39,458 nt of DNA from Arthrobacter sp. RIT-PI-e (GCF_001187915.1 NZ_LGIU01000104.1:1-39458), one strand, 5' to 3'. Positions 8,492-18,157 are shown, counted from the stretch's first letter. Numbers and translations: made by a program. Notes: generated from the sequence alone by a model not told the origin.

Positions 8492-9466
8492 ATGAGCATA
8501 AATCTGGGACTTCATCATCTCCGCGCGCTCGTAGCCGTTGCAGACCACAGGAGCTTCACGCTGGCCGCGACCCAGCTCGGGGTGGGGCAGTCGTCCCTGA
8601 GTCGCACCGTCCTGGAGGCCGAACGACGCCTGCGTACGCCCCTGTTCCAGCGCAGCACCCGTCATGTGGTCCTGACGACGGACGGTGCCGCGGTCGTTGC
8701 GGTCGCCCGCTCGGTGATCGAGCAGATGGATGCCGGTCTCGAACACATCCAGGGGTACCTGTCAGGTGTCCGGGGCAGCATCACCATCGCCACGCTGCCC
8801 TCGCTGGCGGCCACTGTGCTGCCTCCCGTGATCCGCCGCTACCAGGAGCTGCACCCCGATGTGGTGCTCCATGTGGAGGACAACCTGAGCGATCAGGTGA
8901 GCGAGGACCTCAGGCTGGGGAGGGCCGACCTGGCACTGACCGCCGATCCGGTGGAGAACGCGGACCACGTCCGCCATCCGGTGGCCACGGACCGGTTCTT
9001 CCTCGCCATGCGCCCCGACCACCGGTACGCGGCACGGAAGCACGTGGGGTGGACCGACCTGGAGTCCGAACCACTGATCGCCTTCGGAGCGGCATCCAGC
9101 ATCCAGCACACCGTCGGCCGCGCACTCCAGGACGCCGGGGTTGCACCTGCGACGCTCGTGCAGGCGCAGAATGTCGCTGCCGTGGCCGGCCTGACCGCGG
9201 CCGGGCTGGGCGTGACACCCGTTCCGGGGTTCGTGCTGCCGCTCATGCGCTTCGCCGACCTCGTCTTCGTGCCCCTCGTGCCGGAGTACGTCCGTGCCAT
9301 CACGATGATCCACCACCGCCATCGACCGCTCTCGCCGGCCGTGAGGCAGTGGGTGGAGCTGGTGGACCAGCACCTCGCCGCAGAACCGCAAGCCCTTCCG
9401 GGGGTGCGGTGGGCCCGACCCGATCCGGAGGTCACCCGCGCGGAGTCGGGAGCCTACCGCGCGTGA
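8492..9466 (+). CDS. LysR-type regulator of the CitMHS/AtuA operon
   Basis: A 324-residue LysR family protein. The winged helix-turn-helix covers about residues 5-65 (LHHLRALVAVADHRSFTLAA, then QSSLSRTVLEAERRL), and the effector-binding domain about 90-295 with the typical AVAGLTAAGLGVTPVPGF segment. It is transcribed away from citMHS, the usual arrangement for a LysR activator of the adjacent operon. The effector is probably the imported carboxylate or a derivative (inference). I chose the ATG at 8492 rather than the in-frame ATG at 8438 because the LysR domain starts right after it and the upstream 18 codons lie over the CRP-like dyad. Confidence 0.9.
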   Translation: MSINLGLHHLRALVAVADHRSFTLAATQLGVGQSSLSRTVLEAERRLRTPLFQRSTRHVVLTTDGAAVVAVARSVIEQMDAGLEHIQGYLSGVRGSITIATLPSLAATVLPPVIRRYQELHPDVVLHVEDNLSDQVSEDLRLGRADLALTADPVENADHVRHPVATDRFFLAMRPDHRYAARKHVGWTDLESEPLIAFGAASSIQHTVGRALQDAGVAPATLVQAQNVAAVAGLTAAGLGVTPVPGFVLPLMRFADLVFVPLVPEYVRAITMIHHRHRPLSPAVRQWVELVDQHLAAEPQALPGVRWARPDPEVTRAESGAYRA

Positions 9467-9469
9467 CGC

Positions 9470-9507
9470 TCCTCCGCACGGCCGCGGGGGGCCGACCGTG
9501 CGGAGGA
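9470..9507. terminator. Bidirectional terminator between LysR gene and thiolase
   Basis: Perfect 12-bp inverted repeat: TCCTCCGCACGG at 9470-9481 and its complement at 9496-9507, with a 14-nt GC-rich loop. It fills the 48-bp gap between two convergent genes. There is no clear T-run on either side, which is common in high-GC actinobacteria. Confidence 0.7.
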
Positions 9508-9514
9508 CACGGCC

Positions 9515-10705
9515 TCAGTCCCGGTGGAGCAGGAGGGCCTCGCCCTGTCCCCCGCCCCCGCCCAGGGAGACCGCTGCGCGCCCCGAGCCGCGCCGGGAGA
9601 GCTCGTAGGCCGCATGCAGGACGAGCCGCGCGCCGGACGCCCCGATGGGATGCCCCAGAGCCACGGCTCCGCCGTGGAGATTGGCCTTCTCCAGCGGGTA
9701 CCCGAGATCCTCCAGGGACTGGATCAGGACGGCGGCGAACGCCTCGTTGACCTCGATGAAGTCGAGGTCCTGCACGGTCCACCCGGCCTTCCGCAGGGCC
9801 GCCTCGATGGCACGGGACGGCTGCGAGTGCAGGGACGTGTCCGGGCCCGCGACCTGCCCGGGCGCCCCGACGACGGCCAGGTACTCGAGGCCGTGCCGGT
9901 CGGCGTACTCACGGGTGGTCATGACGACGGCGGCGGCACCGTCGCTCAGCGGGGAGGAATTGCCGGCGGTGATGGTGCCCTCGGGGTGGAAGGCCGGACG
10001 CAGCCGCGCCATGGATTCCGGTGTGGAATCCGGACGTACGCCCTGGTCGGCGTCGACGACGAGCGAAGCTCCCTTGCGCTGCGGGATCTCCACGGGGACG
10101 ATCTCCTCGGCGAGGACACCCTCGGCCGTGGCACGGGCAGCACGCTGGTGGCTGGTGGCGGCGATCTCGTCCTGCTGCTGCCTGCTGATGGACCGCTCGG
10201 TGTTACCCGAGTCCGTGAGCGAACCCATGGAGATGTCCTCGGTCGCATCGACCAGCCCGTCCCGGGAGACGGCATCGGCCAGGACGAGGTCCCCGTAGCT
10301 CTTGCCCTGGCGTACGCCCAGGGCCAGGTGGGGCGCATTGCTCATCGACTCCTGGCCGCCGGCCACCACCACGTCCGCCTCGCCGCCGCGGATCATGCGG
10401 GCGGCGTGTGTGACGGCCAGCAGACCCGAGAGACACACCTTGTTCACGGTCTCGGCCGGCACGTGCAGCGGGATGCCGGCCGCCACGGCGGACTGGCGGG
10501 CCGGGTTCTGGCCCGCACCGGCCTGCAGCACCTGACCCATGATCACGTAGTCGACGGCGGACGGTTCGAGTCCGGCGCGCTCGAGGGCGCCGCGGATGGC
10601 GTGGGCCCCCAGCTGCACCGCCGCCAGGGATGACAGCGCACCCATGATCTTTCCCTGCGGAGTGCGGGCACCGGACAGGATCACGACGTCGGTGGGCTGG
10701 TTCAT
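9515..10705 (-). CDS. Acetyl-CoA acetyltransferase-type thiolase, catalytic Cys replaced
   Basis: A 396-residue thiolase. The acyl-accepting Cys91 (NKVCLSGL), the NEAFA motif and His352 ([10 protein letters not shown]) are present, so it is AtoB/PhaA-like rather than PcaF-like. The C-terminal motif, normally SLCGGGGQG or CIGGGQG, reads SLGGGGGQG: Gly382 (codon GGC) replaces the Cys that acts as acid/base in Claisen condensation and thiolysis. One base (TGC to GGC) would explain it, so mutation, error or altered chemistry are all possible. It overlaps scoB by ATGA and has GAGGAG before the ATG. In context it would cleave acetoacetyl-CoA made by ScoAB to two acetyl-CoA. Upstream extension to 10936 is a shadow within scoB. 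Confidence 0.9.
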   Translation of the reverse strand: MNQPTDVVILSGARTPQGKIMGALSSLAAVQLGAHAIRGALERAGLEPSAVDYVIMGQVLQAGAGQNPARQSAVAAGIPLHVPAETVNKVCLSGLLAVTHAARMIRGGEADVVVAGGQESMSNAPHLALGVRQGKSYGDLVLADAVSRDGLVDATEDISMGSLTDSGNTERSISRQQQDEIAATSHQRAARATAEGVLAEEIVPVEIPQRKGASLVVDADQGVRPDSTPESMARLRPAFHPEGTITAGNSSPLSDGAAAVVMTTREYADRHGLEYLAVVGAPGQVAGPDTSLHSQPSRAIEAALRKAGWTVQDLDFIEVNEAFAAVLIQSLEDLGYPLEKANLHGGAVALGHPIGASGARLVLHAAYELSRRGSGRAAVSLGGGGGQGEALLLHRD

Positions 10706-11406
10706 CGGTTCTCCTCGGTTGAATCGGCGGTGGGCGCGCCGTCCACGGGCACGTCCTTCGGGGTGACGTCCTGCAGCCCGACACGGAACCCGGCTTCGGT
10801 CTTGTCCCTGACCTCGTCCTCGGTGACGGCGGGAGCCATGCTGCGCAGGACGAGCCCTGCCTCCTCGACGTCGAACACGCAGAGGTCGGTGATGATCCGG
10901 TCCACCACGCGGACACCGGTGAGCGGGAGATCGCACTCGGTCCTGATCTTGGCGGAGCCGTCCTTCGCCACGTGCTCGGTGAGGACGATGACGCGCGGTG
11001 TTCCCGCGACCAGGTCCATGGCCCCGCCCATCCCCTTGACCATCTTGCCGGGGATCATCCAGTTGGCGAGGTCCCCGGAGCCGGAGACCTGCATGGCGCC
11101 GAGGACGGCGACCTTCACGTGCCCGCCCCGGATCATGCCGAACGAGGTCGCGGAATCGAAGACGGAGGCACCGGGGCGCAGGGTGATGGTCTGCTTGCCC
11201 GCGTTGATCAGGTCAGGATCCTCCTCGCCCTCGTAGGGGAAGGGGCCCATACCGAGGACCCCGTTCTCGGACTGCAGCACCACGTCCACCCCCTCGGGCA
11301 GGTGATTCGCCACGAGGGTGGGGATGCCGATCCCGAGGTTCACGTAGTCGCCGTCGGAGAGCTCCGCGGCGGCGATGGCCGCCATCTCGTCGCGGGTCCA
11401 GCTCAT
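10702..11406 (-). CDS. scoB: 3-oxoacid CoA-transferase subunit B
   Basis: A 234-residue beta subunit of family I CoA-transferases. The catalytic glutamate that forms the CoA thioester is Glu47 in [25 protein letters not shown] precedes it and [15 protein letters not shown] follows. With ScoA it moves CoA from succinyl-CoA to a 3-oxoacid, typically acetoacetate. It overlaps scoA and the thiolase gene by ATGA at each end, so the three are one co-translated unit. The C-terminal ~20 residues (Pro/Asp/Thr/Glu-rich) form an extra tail. The homologous PcaJ acts on 3-oxoadipate, but the AtoB-like thiolase beside it favours acetoacetate. Confidence 0.92.
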   Translation of the reverse strand: MSWTRDEMAAIAAAELSDGDYVNLGIGIPTLVANHLPEGVDVVLQSENGVLGMGPFPYEGEEDPDLINAGKQTITLRPGASVFDSATSFGMIRGGHVKVAVLGAMQVSGSGDLANWMIPGKMVKGMGGAMDLVAGTPRVIVLTEHVAKDGSAKIRTECDLPLTGVRVVDRIITDLCVFDVEEAGLVLRSMAPAVTEDEVRDKTEAGFRVGLQDVTPKDVPVDGAPTADSTEENR

Positions 11407-12140
11407 GCCAGGTCTCCTTCGTCGTGGGCCGAGGTCTGCCCTGGTCGGGGGCGCACCGTACGCTGCTCGATCTCCTTGGGTGCTCCGCTGTACCGGATGA
11501 CGTGCTGGACGTAGACGCCCGGGGTCACCACCCGGTCGGGGTCCATTCCCCCCGCCTCGACGATGTGCTCGGCCTCGGCGAAGGTGACCTTCCCGGCGGT
11601 GGCGACGACCGGGTTGAAGTTCCGGGCAGCGAACCGGTAGGTGAGATTCCCTCCTGCGTCGGCCTGCCAGGCGTGCACCAGGGCCACGTCGGCGACGATG
11701 CCGCGCTCCTGGACGTAGGAGACGCCGTCGAACTCGGCGTGCGGCTTGCCCTCCGCCACGACGGTACCCACCCCGGTCCTCGTGTAGAAGGCGGGAATGC
11801 CGGCGCCCCCGGCCCGGAGTCGCTCGGCGAGTGTCCCCTGCGGGGTGAACTCGACCTCGAGCTCACCGTCCAGATACTGCTGGGCGAACAGCTTGTTCTC
11901 CCCCACGTAGGACGCGAGCACCTTCTGCACCTGGTGGTTCTCGAGCAGGAGCCCGAGGCCCTTGCCGTCCACGCCCATGTTGTTGGAGACCACGGTGAGC
12001 CCGGTGACCCCGGAGTCCCGGACGGCCTCGATGAGATCCCGCGGTATGCCACTGAGCCCGAATCCTCCCACGGCGATCGTCATGCCGTCGCGCAGGTGCT
12101 GCCCGAGCGCCTCCGGTGTGCTGTCCCTGACCTTGGACAC
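11403..12140 (-). CDS. scoA: 3-oxoacid CoA-transferase subunit A
   Basis: A 245-residue alpha subunit with the CoA-binding motif GGFGLSGIP near residues 24-32, the [15 protein letters not shown] stretch, and the C-terminal [17 protein letters not shown] and ARNFNPVVA segments typical of ScoA. It is the first gene of the scoA-scoB-thiolase operon, divergent from an IclR regulator. I chose the GTG at 12140 ([11 protein letters not shown]): AGGGGG lies about 6 nt upstream and homologues begin here. The in-frame GTG at 12173 overlaps the predicted promoter. The proposed promoter and operator are at 12178-12206. Confidence 0.92.
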   Translation of the reverse strand: MSKVRDSTPEALGQHLRDGMTIAVGGFGLSGIPRDLIEAVRDSGVTGLTVVSNNMGVDGKGLGLLLENHQVQKVLASYVGENKLFAQQYLDGELEVEFTPQGTLAERLRAGGAGIPAFYTRTGVGTVVAEGKPHAEFDGVSYVQERGIVADVALVHAWQADAGGNLTYRFAARNFNPVVATAGKVTFAEAEHIVEAGGMDPDRVVTPGVYVQHVIRYSGAPKEIEQRTVRPRPGQTSAHDEGDLA

Positions 12141-12177
12141 CCTCGTCCCCCTCGTCGTCGATAATCCGATCACCTAG

Positions 12178-12206
12178 AACCTAGGGACTCTCCACATGGT
12201 GGTCAA
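12178..12206 (-). promoter_or_regulatory. Promoter of scoAB-thiolase operon
   Basis: On the minus strand TTGACC (12206-12201), a 17-bp spacer, then TAGGTT (12183-12178) make a good housekeeping-type promoter about 40 bp before the scoA start. An operator-like palindrome (12191-12203) covers the spacer and part of the -35, as expected for repression. Confidence 0.55.
12191..12203. promoter_or_regulatory. IclR-type operator candidate 1
   Basis: TCCACATGGTGGT, an interrupted palindrome. It matches operator 2 (12265-12277) at 10 of 13 positions, consensus TCCAYATRGTGGW. It sits inside the scoA promoter. Confidence 0.45.
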
Positions 12207-12264
12207 CCGGTCCGCCTGATCCGAGGAGCAATCGATCACCATACGGGCAGGACGGCGTTATCTG

Positions 12265-12277
12265 TCCATATAGTGGA
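12265..12277. promoter_or_regulatory. IclR-type operator candidate 2 over the iclR -10 box
   Basis: TCCATATAGTGGA has arms TCCA/TGGA. It contains TATAGT (12269-12274), a near-perfect -10 located 6 nt before the ATG at 12281, so binding here would autoregulate the regulator gene. The centre-to-centre distance to operator 1 is 74 bp, about seven helical turns. Confidence 0.5.
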
Positions 12278-12280
12278 TCC

Positions 12281-13060
12281 ATGACGGATGGGATCGAAAC
12301 TGCATCGGGCACCCAGGTGGTGCACCGCGTCGCCCTGTTGTTACGGGCGATCGCCGCGCAGGAGCACGGTGCCACGGTGGCCGGGCTCGCCGTCACCACG
12401 GGGCTGACCCGCCCCACCGTGCACCGGATCCTCCTGGGACTGTCCGCCGAGGGACTCGTCACCCGCGCGGTGGACGGCGGGACCTGGCAGCTGGGGCCGG
12501 AGCTGTACGTGCTGGGGGCGATCGCAGCTCACCGCTACCCCATCCGTGAACTCGCCGGCCCCTCCCTGACCCGCTTGGCGGAGACCACGGGAGAGAGTGC
12601 TTTCCTGTCCGCGCGTCGTGATCTGGAGACCGTGTGCCTGGCTCGGAGGGAAGGTGCTTTCCCCATCCGTTCCCATGTGCTCCACGAGGGCTTGAGACTC
12701 CCGCTCGGGGTGGCCTCGGCGGGGCTGGTGATCCTCGCTCACCTTCCGGACGCCGACGTCGAGCGTATCCTCGACGCCACCGCGGGGGCCCGTGGTGCCT
12801 GGGGCCGTCAGCACACGGCGAAGCAGATCCGCCGGCTCCTCGAGGACGTGCGGCGGGACGGGTTCGCCACGAACCCGGGCATGATCGTCGAGGGCAGCTG
12901 GGGCATGGCGGCCGCGGTGTTCGACGCGACCGGCGCCCCGGCCTACGCCCTGAGCATCACCGGCATCGAGACGCGGTTCTCGGCGGATCGACGCCCCGGG
13001 CTGGGACGGGCACTGCTGACGGAGAGCCACCGGCTCTCACGTGCGCTCGGCGGCGAGTGA
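12281..13060 (+). CDS. IclR family transcriptional regulator
   Basis: A 259-residue IclR protein. The N-terminal winged helix lies at about residues 12-70 (VVHRVALLLRAIAAQEHG, then GLTRPTVHRILLGLSAEGLV). The C-terminal effector domain lies at about 85-255 with LPLGVASAGLVILAHL and the family-like DGFATNPGMIVEGSWGMAAAVFDATG. It is divergent from scoA and probably represses or activates scoAB-thiolase in response to an oxoacid. Regulators of the PcaR/PcaU type control the related pca CoA-transferase genes. No Shine-Dalgarno is seen; TATAGT 6 nt before the ATG points to a leaderless mRNA. Confidence 0.92.
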   Translation: MTDGIETASGTQVVHRVALLLRAIAAQEHGATVAGLAVTTGLTRPTVHRILLGLSAEGLVTRAVDGGTWQLGPELYVLGAIAAHRYPIRELAGPSLTRLAETTGESAFLSARRDLETVCLARREGAFPIRSHVLHEGLRLPLGVASAGLVILAHLPDADVERILDATAGARGAWGRQHTAKQIRRLLEDVRRDGFATNPGMIVEGSWGMAAAVFDATGAPAYALSITGIETRFSADRRPGLGRALLTESHRLSRALGGE

Positions 13061-13077
13061 TCCGGAGCCCGCCCGAC

Positions 13078-13677
13078 CTACTCCAGGCGCCGCAGGAGGC
13101 TCTCGCGCACCCGCGGCCACTCCTCGCGCAGCACCGAGTAGACGGCGATGTCCCGCCAGGTACCGTCCGCACGGCGGTTGACGTGCCGGAGGACGCCTTC
13201 CGGGGAGGCGCCGAGGCGTTCGATGGCCGCCTGTGAGCGCCGGTTCAGGATGTCGGCCTGCAACCGCACCCGCTCGAACCCGTGCTCGAAGGCCGTTCCC
13301 AGCAGCAGGTGCTTGGCATCCGCGTTGACCGCCGTCCCCCACACCTCCGGGGCGTAGGCCGTCCAGCCCAGGTGCGTGGACCCGTTGGGGAGATCGAAGT
13401 CCCCCAGGGTGGTGGTGCCGACGACCCTCGCGCCGTCCGATCGCAGACAGACGGCGTAGACGTTGCACCGCTCCCACTGCAGGTACCGGCGGAGGAACCC
13501 GGACCACTGCCCGAAGTCCTCCCGGTACGCGGCCGGGCCCCCACCCCATCCCCCGGCGAACACCTCGGGTGTGCCGATCGCCGAGAACAGGGCGGGCAGG
13601 TCCTCCTCCGTCAGGGGGCGGAGCAGGACCGCGGAGCCCTCGAGGGCGGACTGCGGATCGGGCCGGGAAGCATCCAT
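13078..13677 (-). CDS. GNAT family N-acetyltransferase (RimJ/RimL type)
   Basis: A 199-residue GNAT protein: VLLRPLTEEDLPALFSAI at the N-terminus, then STHLGWTAYAPEVWGTAVNADAK, where WGTAVN takes the place of the pyrophosphate-binding loop, and LQADILNRRSQAAIERLGA followed by EGVLRHVNRRADGTWRD. This pattern is typical of RimJ/RimL-like enzymes acetylating amino groups of proteins, amino acids or small molecules; the substrate is unknown. The ATG at 13677 (MDASRP) is preceded by a G-rich stretch; an open extension to 13758 is not domain-like. It converges on the iclR gene with a 17-nt gap and no terminator. Confidence 0.85.
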   Translation of the reverse strand: MDASRPDPQSALEGSAVLLRPLTEEDLPALFSAIGTPEVFAGGWGGGPAAYREDFGQWSGFLRRYLQWERCNVYAVCLRSDGARVVGTTTLGDFDLPNGSTHLGWTAYAPEVWGTAVNADAKHLLLGTAFEHGFERVRLQADILNRRSQAAIERLGASPEGVLRHVNRRADGTWRDIAVYSVLREEWPRVRESLLRRLE

Positions 13678-13778
13678 GCCCCCAATGATCGCAGCGAACA
13701 CCGCACCCCCCGGAGGGGACCCGCACCGGGACTGGGTAGCCTGGAGGTCAAGGACCATCAGCGAGAACGGGGATCATC

Positions 13779-14444
13779 ATGACCACCAAGGCGCCGGAAT
13801 CAGCCGTCCAGTTCACCGCCCACGAGCTGCTCGCGCTGCTCAGCGTGAACCGGGGTGCGGGCGAGCAGGGCACGCGCTCCATGCTCAAACTCGCGGACCT
13901 CCCTGGTGACGCCGACCTGGTGCGGGCCGGGTTCTCCACCCTCGTGGTCCGCGAGCTGCTGGAGACCGAGGGCGAGAAGACCTCGCTCCGTGGCCCTGCG
14001 AAGGTGCTCGCGCAGATCCTCACCACCGCGAACCTCTGGGTGGACGTGACGGTCGCGGACAGGACCTCCACGTCGGTGACCTTCCTCATCGAGTCCCCCG
14101 GGGGCAGGGTGGCACTCTTCATCCGACCCGCCGGGATCGTGATGGGTGTTCCCCTGGCGCCGACGGTGGACTGCACGGCCATGGCCCTGGACATGGTGGG
14201 TAAGAACTTCGCCGCGCACGAGCGCGACTCCCTGGTCTCCGTCCGCCGCCGTGTACAGGACGGCCCCGTGGCGGCGGCGAGCATCCGGCGCACCTCCGAG
14301 CGCGGGTGGGAGTTCACGAGCGGACCCGCGGACCAGCAGGTGACGGCGGACGCGGCGGTGTGCACGGACCTGGACGAGGCCCTCGCACGGCTCCGCGACG
14401 AGCTCGGATCGGCATCGGAGGGGACGACGGCGCACGGCGCATAG
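13779..14444 (+). CDS. Hypothetical protein, 221 residues
   Basis: I do not recognise this protein. It has no signal peptide or membrane segment. The N-terminal half is helical with LLALLSVNRG and FSTLVVRELLETEG; the middle (VDVTVADRTSTSVTFLIES, GGRVALFIRPAGIVMG) looks like alternating beta-strands; the C-terminus is helical and acidic. This order loosely recalls the EspG-like fold of type VII secretion chaperones, but no motif is decisive and no ESX genes are nearby. GGGGA lies 6 nt before the ATG, and a TAGCCT box lies about 38 bp upstream. GC-rich third positions support coding. It ends 17 nt from the convergent ABC exporter gene. Confidence 0.7.
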   Translation: MTTKAPESAVQFTAHELLALLSVNRGAGEQGTRSMLKLADLPGDADLVRAGFSTLVVRELLETEGEKTSLRGPAKVLAQILTTANLWVDVTVADRTSTSVTFLIESPGGRVALFIRPAGIVMGVPLAPTVDCTAMALDMVGKNFAAHERDSLVSVRRRVQDGPVAAASIRRTSERGWEFTSGPADQQVTADAAVCTDLDEALARLRDELGSASEGTTAHGA

Positions 14445-14461
14445 GCGGACCGGGCGGGCCT

Positions 14462-16294
14462 TCAGGACCCGGGGAGCTGGCTCTCGAACATGCGGAAGTA
14501 GCGCCCGCGCAGGGCCACCAGCTCCTGATGGGTCCCGCTCTCGACCACGCGCCCGTCCTCGAGCATGTGGACCACGTCGGCCTTCTCGATGGTGGCGAGC
14601 CGGTGGCTGATCGCGATGATCGTCCGCGAGCGATCGGCGAAGAGGCGCGTGAAGATGCGGTGCTCGGCGAGGGCGTCGATGGCGGACGTCGGCTCGTCCA
14701 TCACGACGAACGGTGCGTCCCGGTAGAAGTTGCGTGCCATGGCGAGGCGCTGCCACTGACCGCCGGAGAGTCCGTTGCCCTTCCGCCCGCGGGGATCCTC
14801 CATCCAGTTGCTCACGTAGTTCTCGAAACCGTTGGGCATCCTCTCGATGAAGTCCGCCGCCTCGGCGTCACGGGCGGCGCGGCGCACGCGGTCGTCGTCG
14901 CGGGGTCCGTGGACATCGCCGAAGTGGATGTTGTCCTGCGCGGTGGCGAAGTCGTAGCGCAGGAAATCCTGGGACATCACGGCGAGGTGCCGGTGCCAGG
15001 CGTCGATCCGGATCCCCCTGAGATCGCGTCCGTCGAGGAGGACGTCCCCCTCGCCGGGCTGGTAGAGGCCCGCGAGCACCCGGATCAGGGTGGACTTGCC
15101 GGCGCCGTTCTCCCCCACGATCGCCACGTGCGTCCCGCGCCGGAAGGACATGGAGATGCCCTTGAGCACTTCTGACGCACTGCCCGCGTAGGTGAAGTGG
15201 ATGTCGCGGAGCTCGACGGCGGAGGGCGCCTCCTCCAGCTCCCCGCGTGCGGTGGTGGAGAGCGGAAGGTCCATGAACTGCTCGTAGTCCTTGAGGTTCG
15301 CGAGATCCTCGTCGATGGAGCTGAGCGAGGACACGAGGTTGTTCGCGGTACTGAGCGCCCGGCTCACGATCTGCTGCACGTAGAGGAACTGACCCACGGG
15401 TTGCGCGCGGGCGACGATCTGCGTCACGATCCACACCAGCGCCAGTAGCTCGGCGCCGTACTGCAGGGCATCGGCGAGCAGCTGCTTCGGGATGTAGCGG
15501 CGCTGGAAGTCCAGCCGGCGCTTCTCGTCGGCGTCCCGCAGCGTGGAGCGCAGGTCCATCAGGTGGCGGACGATCCCGTAGAGCCGCATCTCGGCGATGT
15601 GCTGCGGCTTCATGAGGTTGTTCTCGATCATGCGCCGCTGCCTGCGGGAGTCCACCTGGGTGTTCCAGTGCGCCATCTGCTCGCGTGAGAGCCGGAACTG
15701 AAGGTACACGCTGGGGATGATCGCCAGCAGGACGATCAGCGCCACCCACCAGCTGACGAGGAACAGTGCGCCGATCGCCAGCCCCACGGACACCAGCTGC
15801 GTGAAGATCGCCGCGATGCGGTCCAGCACGCGGGCGTAGGAGTCGGAGAAGCGGCGGGCACGGTCGTACAGGTCCACCGTGTCCTTGTCGTCGTACCGCC
15901 AGAATTCCAGGGCGAGGAACCGCTCGTACATGCGGTCCCCCACCACAGCACCCACCCGGAACCCCAGTACCTGCTGGATGTAGCGGTCCACACTCGTGAA
16001 CGCGCCCCACAGCAGCCCCAGCACCGTGGTGATGACCACGTAGACGACGGCGAGCCGCCCGGCGTCGGGCTCGCCCGCATATGCCGCGGCGAGCTCGGTG
16101 GTGGTGAGCGCCGCGAAGTAGGTGGTCACCAGCGGCAGGACGGCCGAGATCAGGGAGCCGATCACCTTCATGGCCACGGCCCCGGGCGAGGCCTTCGCGC
16201 TCACGGAGAGGACCTGGCCCACGGCCCGGGCGTAGGGCGCGAGCGGGAGCTTCCTCCTGGCGCTCCGGGCGGCTCCCCGATGCGGGGTGCTCAT
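14462..16294 (-). CDS. ABC exporter (membrane + ATPase domains)
   Basis: A 610-residue type I exporter. The membrane domain covers about residues 25-320 (SLISAVLPLVTTYFAAL and ALFLVSWWVALIVLLAIIP are clear spans). The ATPase domain is fully canonical: Walker A GENGAGKST near residue 397, LSGGQ near 509, Walker B FVVMDEPT near 530, then a switch His in IAISHRL. It would work as a homodimer. The substrate is unknown; the family includes lipid, drug and peptide exporters. The ATG at 16294 (MSTPHRG) is my choice; the frame is also open from a GTG at 16306. It lies about 50 bp after guaB on the same strand, so it could be co-transcribed with guaB. Confidence 0.9.
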   Translation of the reverse strand: MSTPHRGAARSARRKLPLAPYARAVGQVLSVSAKASPGAVAMKVIGSLISAVLPLVTTYFAALTTTELAAAYAGEPDAGRLAVVYVVITTVLGLLWGAFTSVDRYIQQVLGFRVGAVVGDRMYERFLALEFWRYDDKDTVDLYDRARRFSDSYARVLDRIAAIFTQLVSVGLAIGALFLVSWWVALIVLLAIIPSVYLQFRLSREQMAHWNTQVDSRRQRRMIENNLMKPQHIAEMRLYGIVRHLMDLRSTLRDADEKRRLDFQRRYIPKQLLADALQYGAELLALVWIVTQIVARAQPVGQFLYVQQIVSRALSTANNLVSSLSSIDEDLANLKDYEQFMDLPLSTTARGELEEAPSAVELRDIHFTYAGSASEVLKGISMSFRRGTHVAIVGENGAGKSTLIRVLAGLYQPGEGDVLLDGRDLRGIRIDAWHRHLAVMSQDFLRYDFATAQDNIHFGDVHGPRDDDRVRRAARDAEAADFIERMPNGFENYVSNWMEDPRGRKGNGLSGGQWQRLAMARNFYRDAPFVVMDEPTSAIDALAEHRIFTRLFADRSRTIIAISHRLATIEKADVVHMLEDGRVVESGTHQELVALRGRYFRMFESQLPGS

Positions 16295-16345
16295 GCGGCG
16301 TACCACCCGCTCGCCGTGGAACGGGAGGGGCGCCGCACGAGGCTG

Positions 16346-17962
<1,617 letters not shown>

Positions 17963-17967
17963 CTATT

Positions 17968-17992
17968 CCGGTGACGGCGCTCACGTCACCGG
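17968..17992. promoter_or_regulatory. Palindrome with CRP-like site between guaB and rnj
   Basis: Perfect 9-bp arms CCGGTGACG (17968-17976) and CGTCACCGG (17984-17992) with a 7-nt loop. It contains GTGA-N6-TCAC at 17971-17984, the Crp/GlxR half-site pattern. A TAGACT -10 for guaB lies at 17942-17937 (minus) and TACCCT for rnj at 18023-18028, so the dyad sits upstream of both promoters. It could also form a hairpin in a longer transcript. Confidence 0.45.
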
Positions 17993-18037
17993 CCCGATCC
18001 GTCACCAGAGCACCGAACCCCGTACCCTAGGAGGAGT

Positions 18038-18157
18038 ATGTCCCCGCGGGCGACGGGGATCGCACCATTGTCATCATGCAGGTGGCCGGCTCCGACGCAA
18101 GGCGTCCGAGACCCTCCGCCTCACCCCAGCTACGAGAGAATCCTAATCTGTGAATAA
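18038..18157 (+). CDS. Possible leader ORF of rnj, 39 codons
   Basis: ATG directly after an AGGAGGAG purine run (18029-18036). The frame ends at TAA 18155-18157, overlapping the rnj GTG by 8 nt, as in translational coupling. The ribosome site is too close to the ATG for ideal spacing, and only about two thirds of third positions are G/C, well below the neighbours. It may equally be untranslated leader. Confidence 0.2.
   Translation: MSPRATGIAPLSSCRWPAPTQGVRDPPPHPSYERILICE

Noticed and set aside
9515..12140. Interpretation as pcaIJF (3-oxoadipate degradation) controlled by PcaR
   Set aside because: The thiolase NKVCLSGL segment is AtoB/PhaA-like, not PcaF-like, and no other pca gene is present. 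Acetoacetate is more likely, though not proven.
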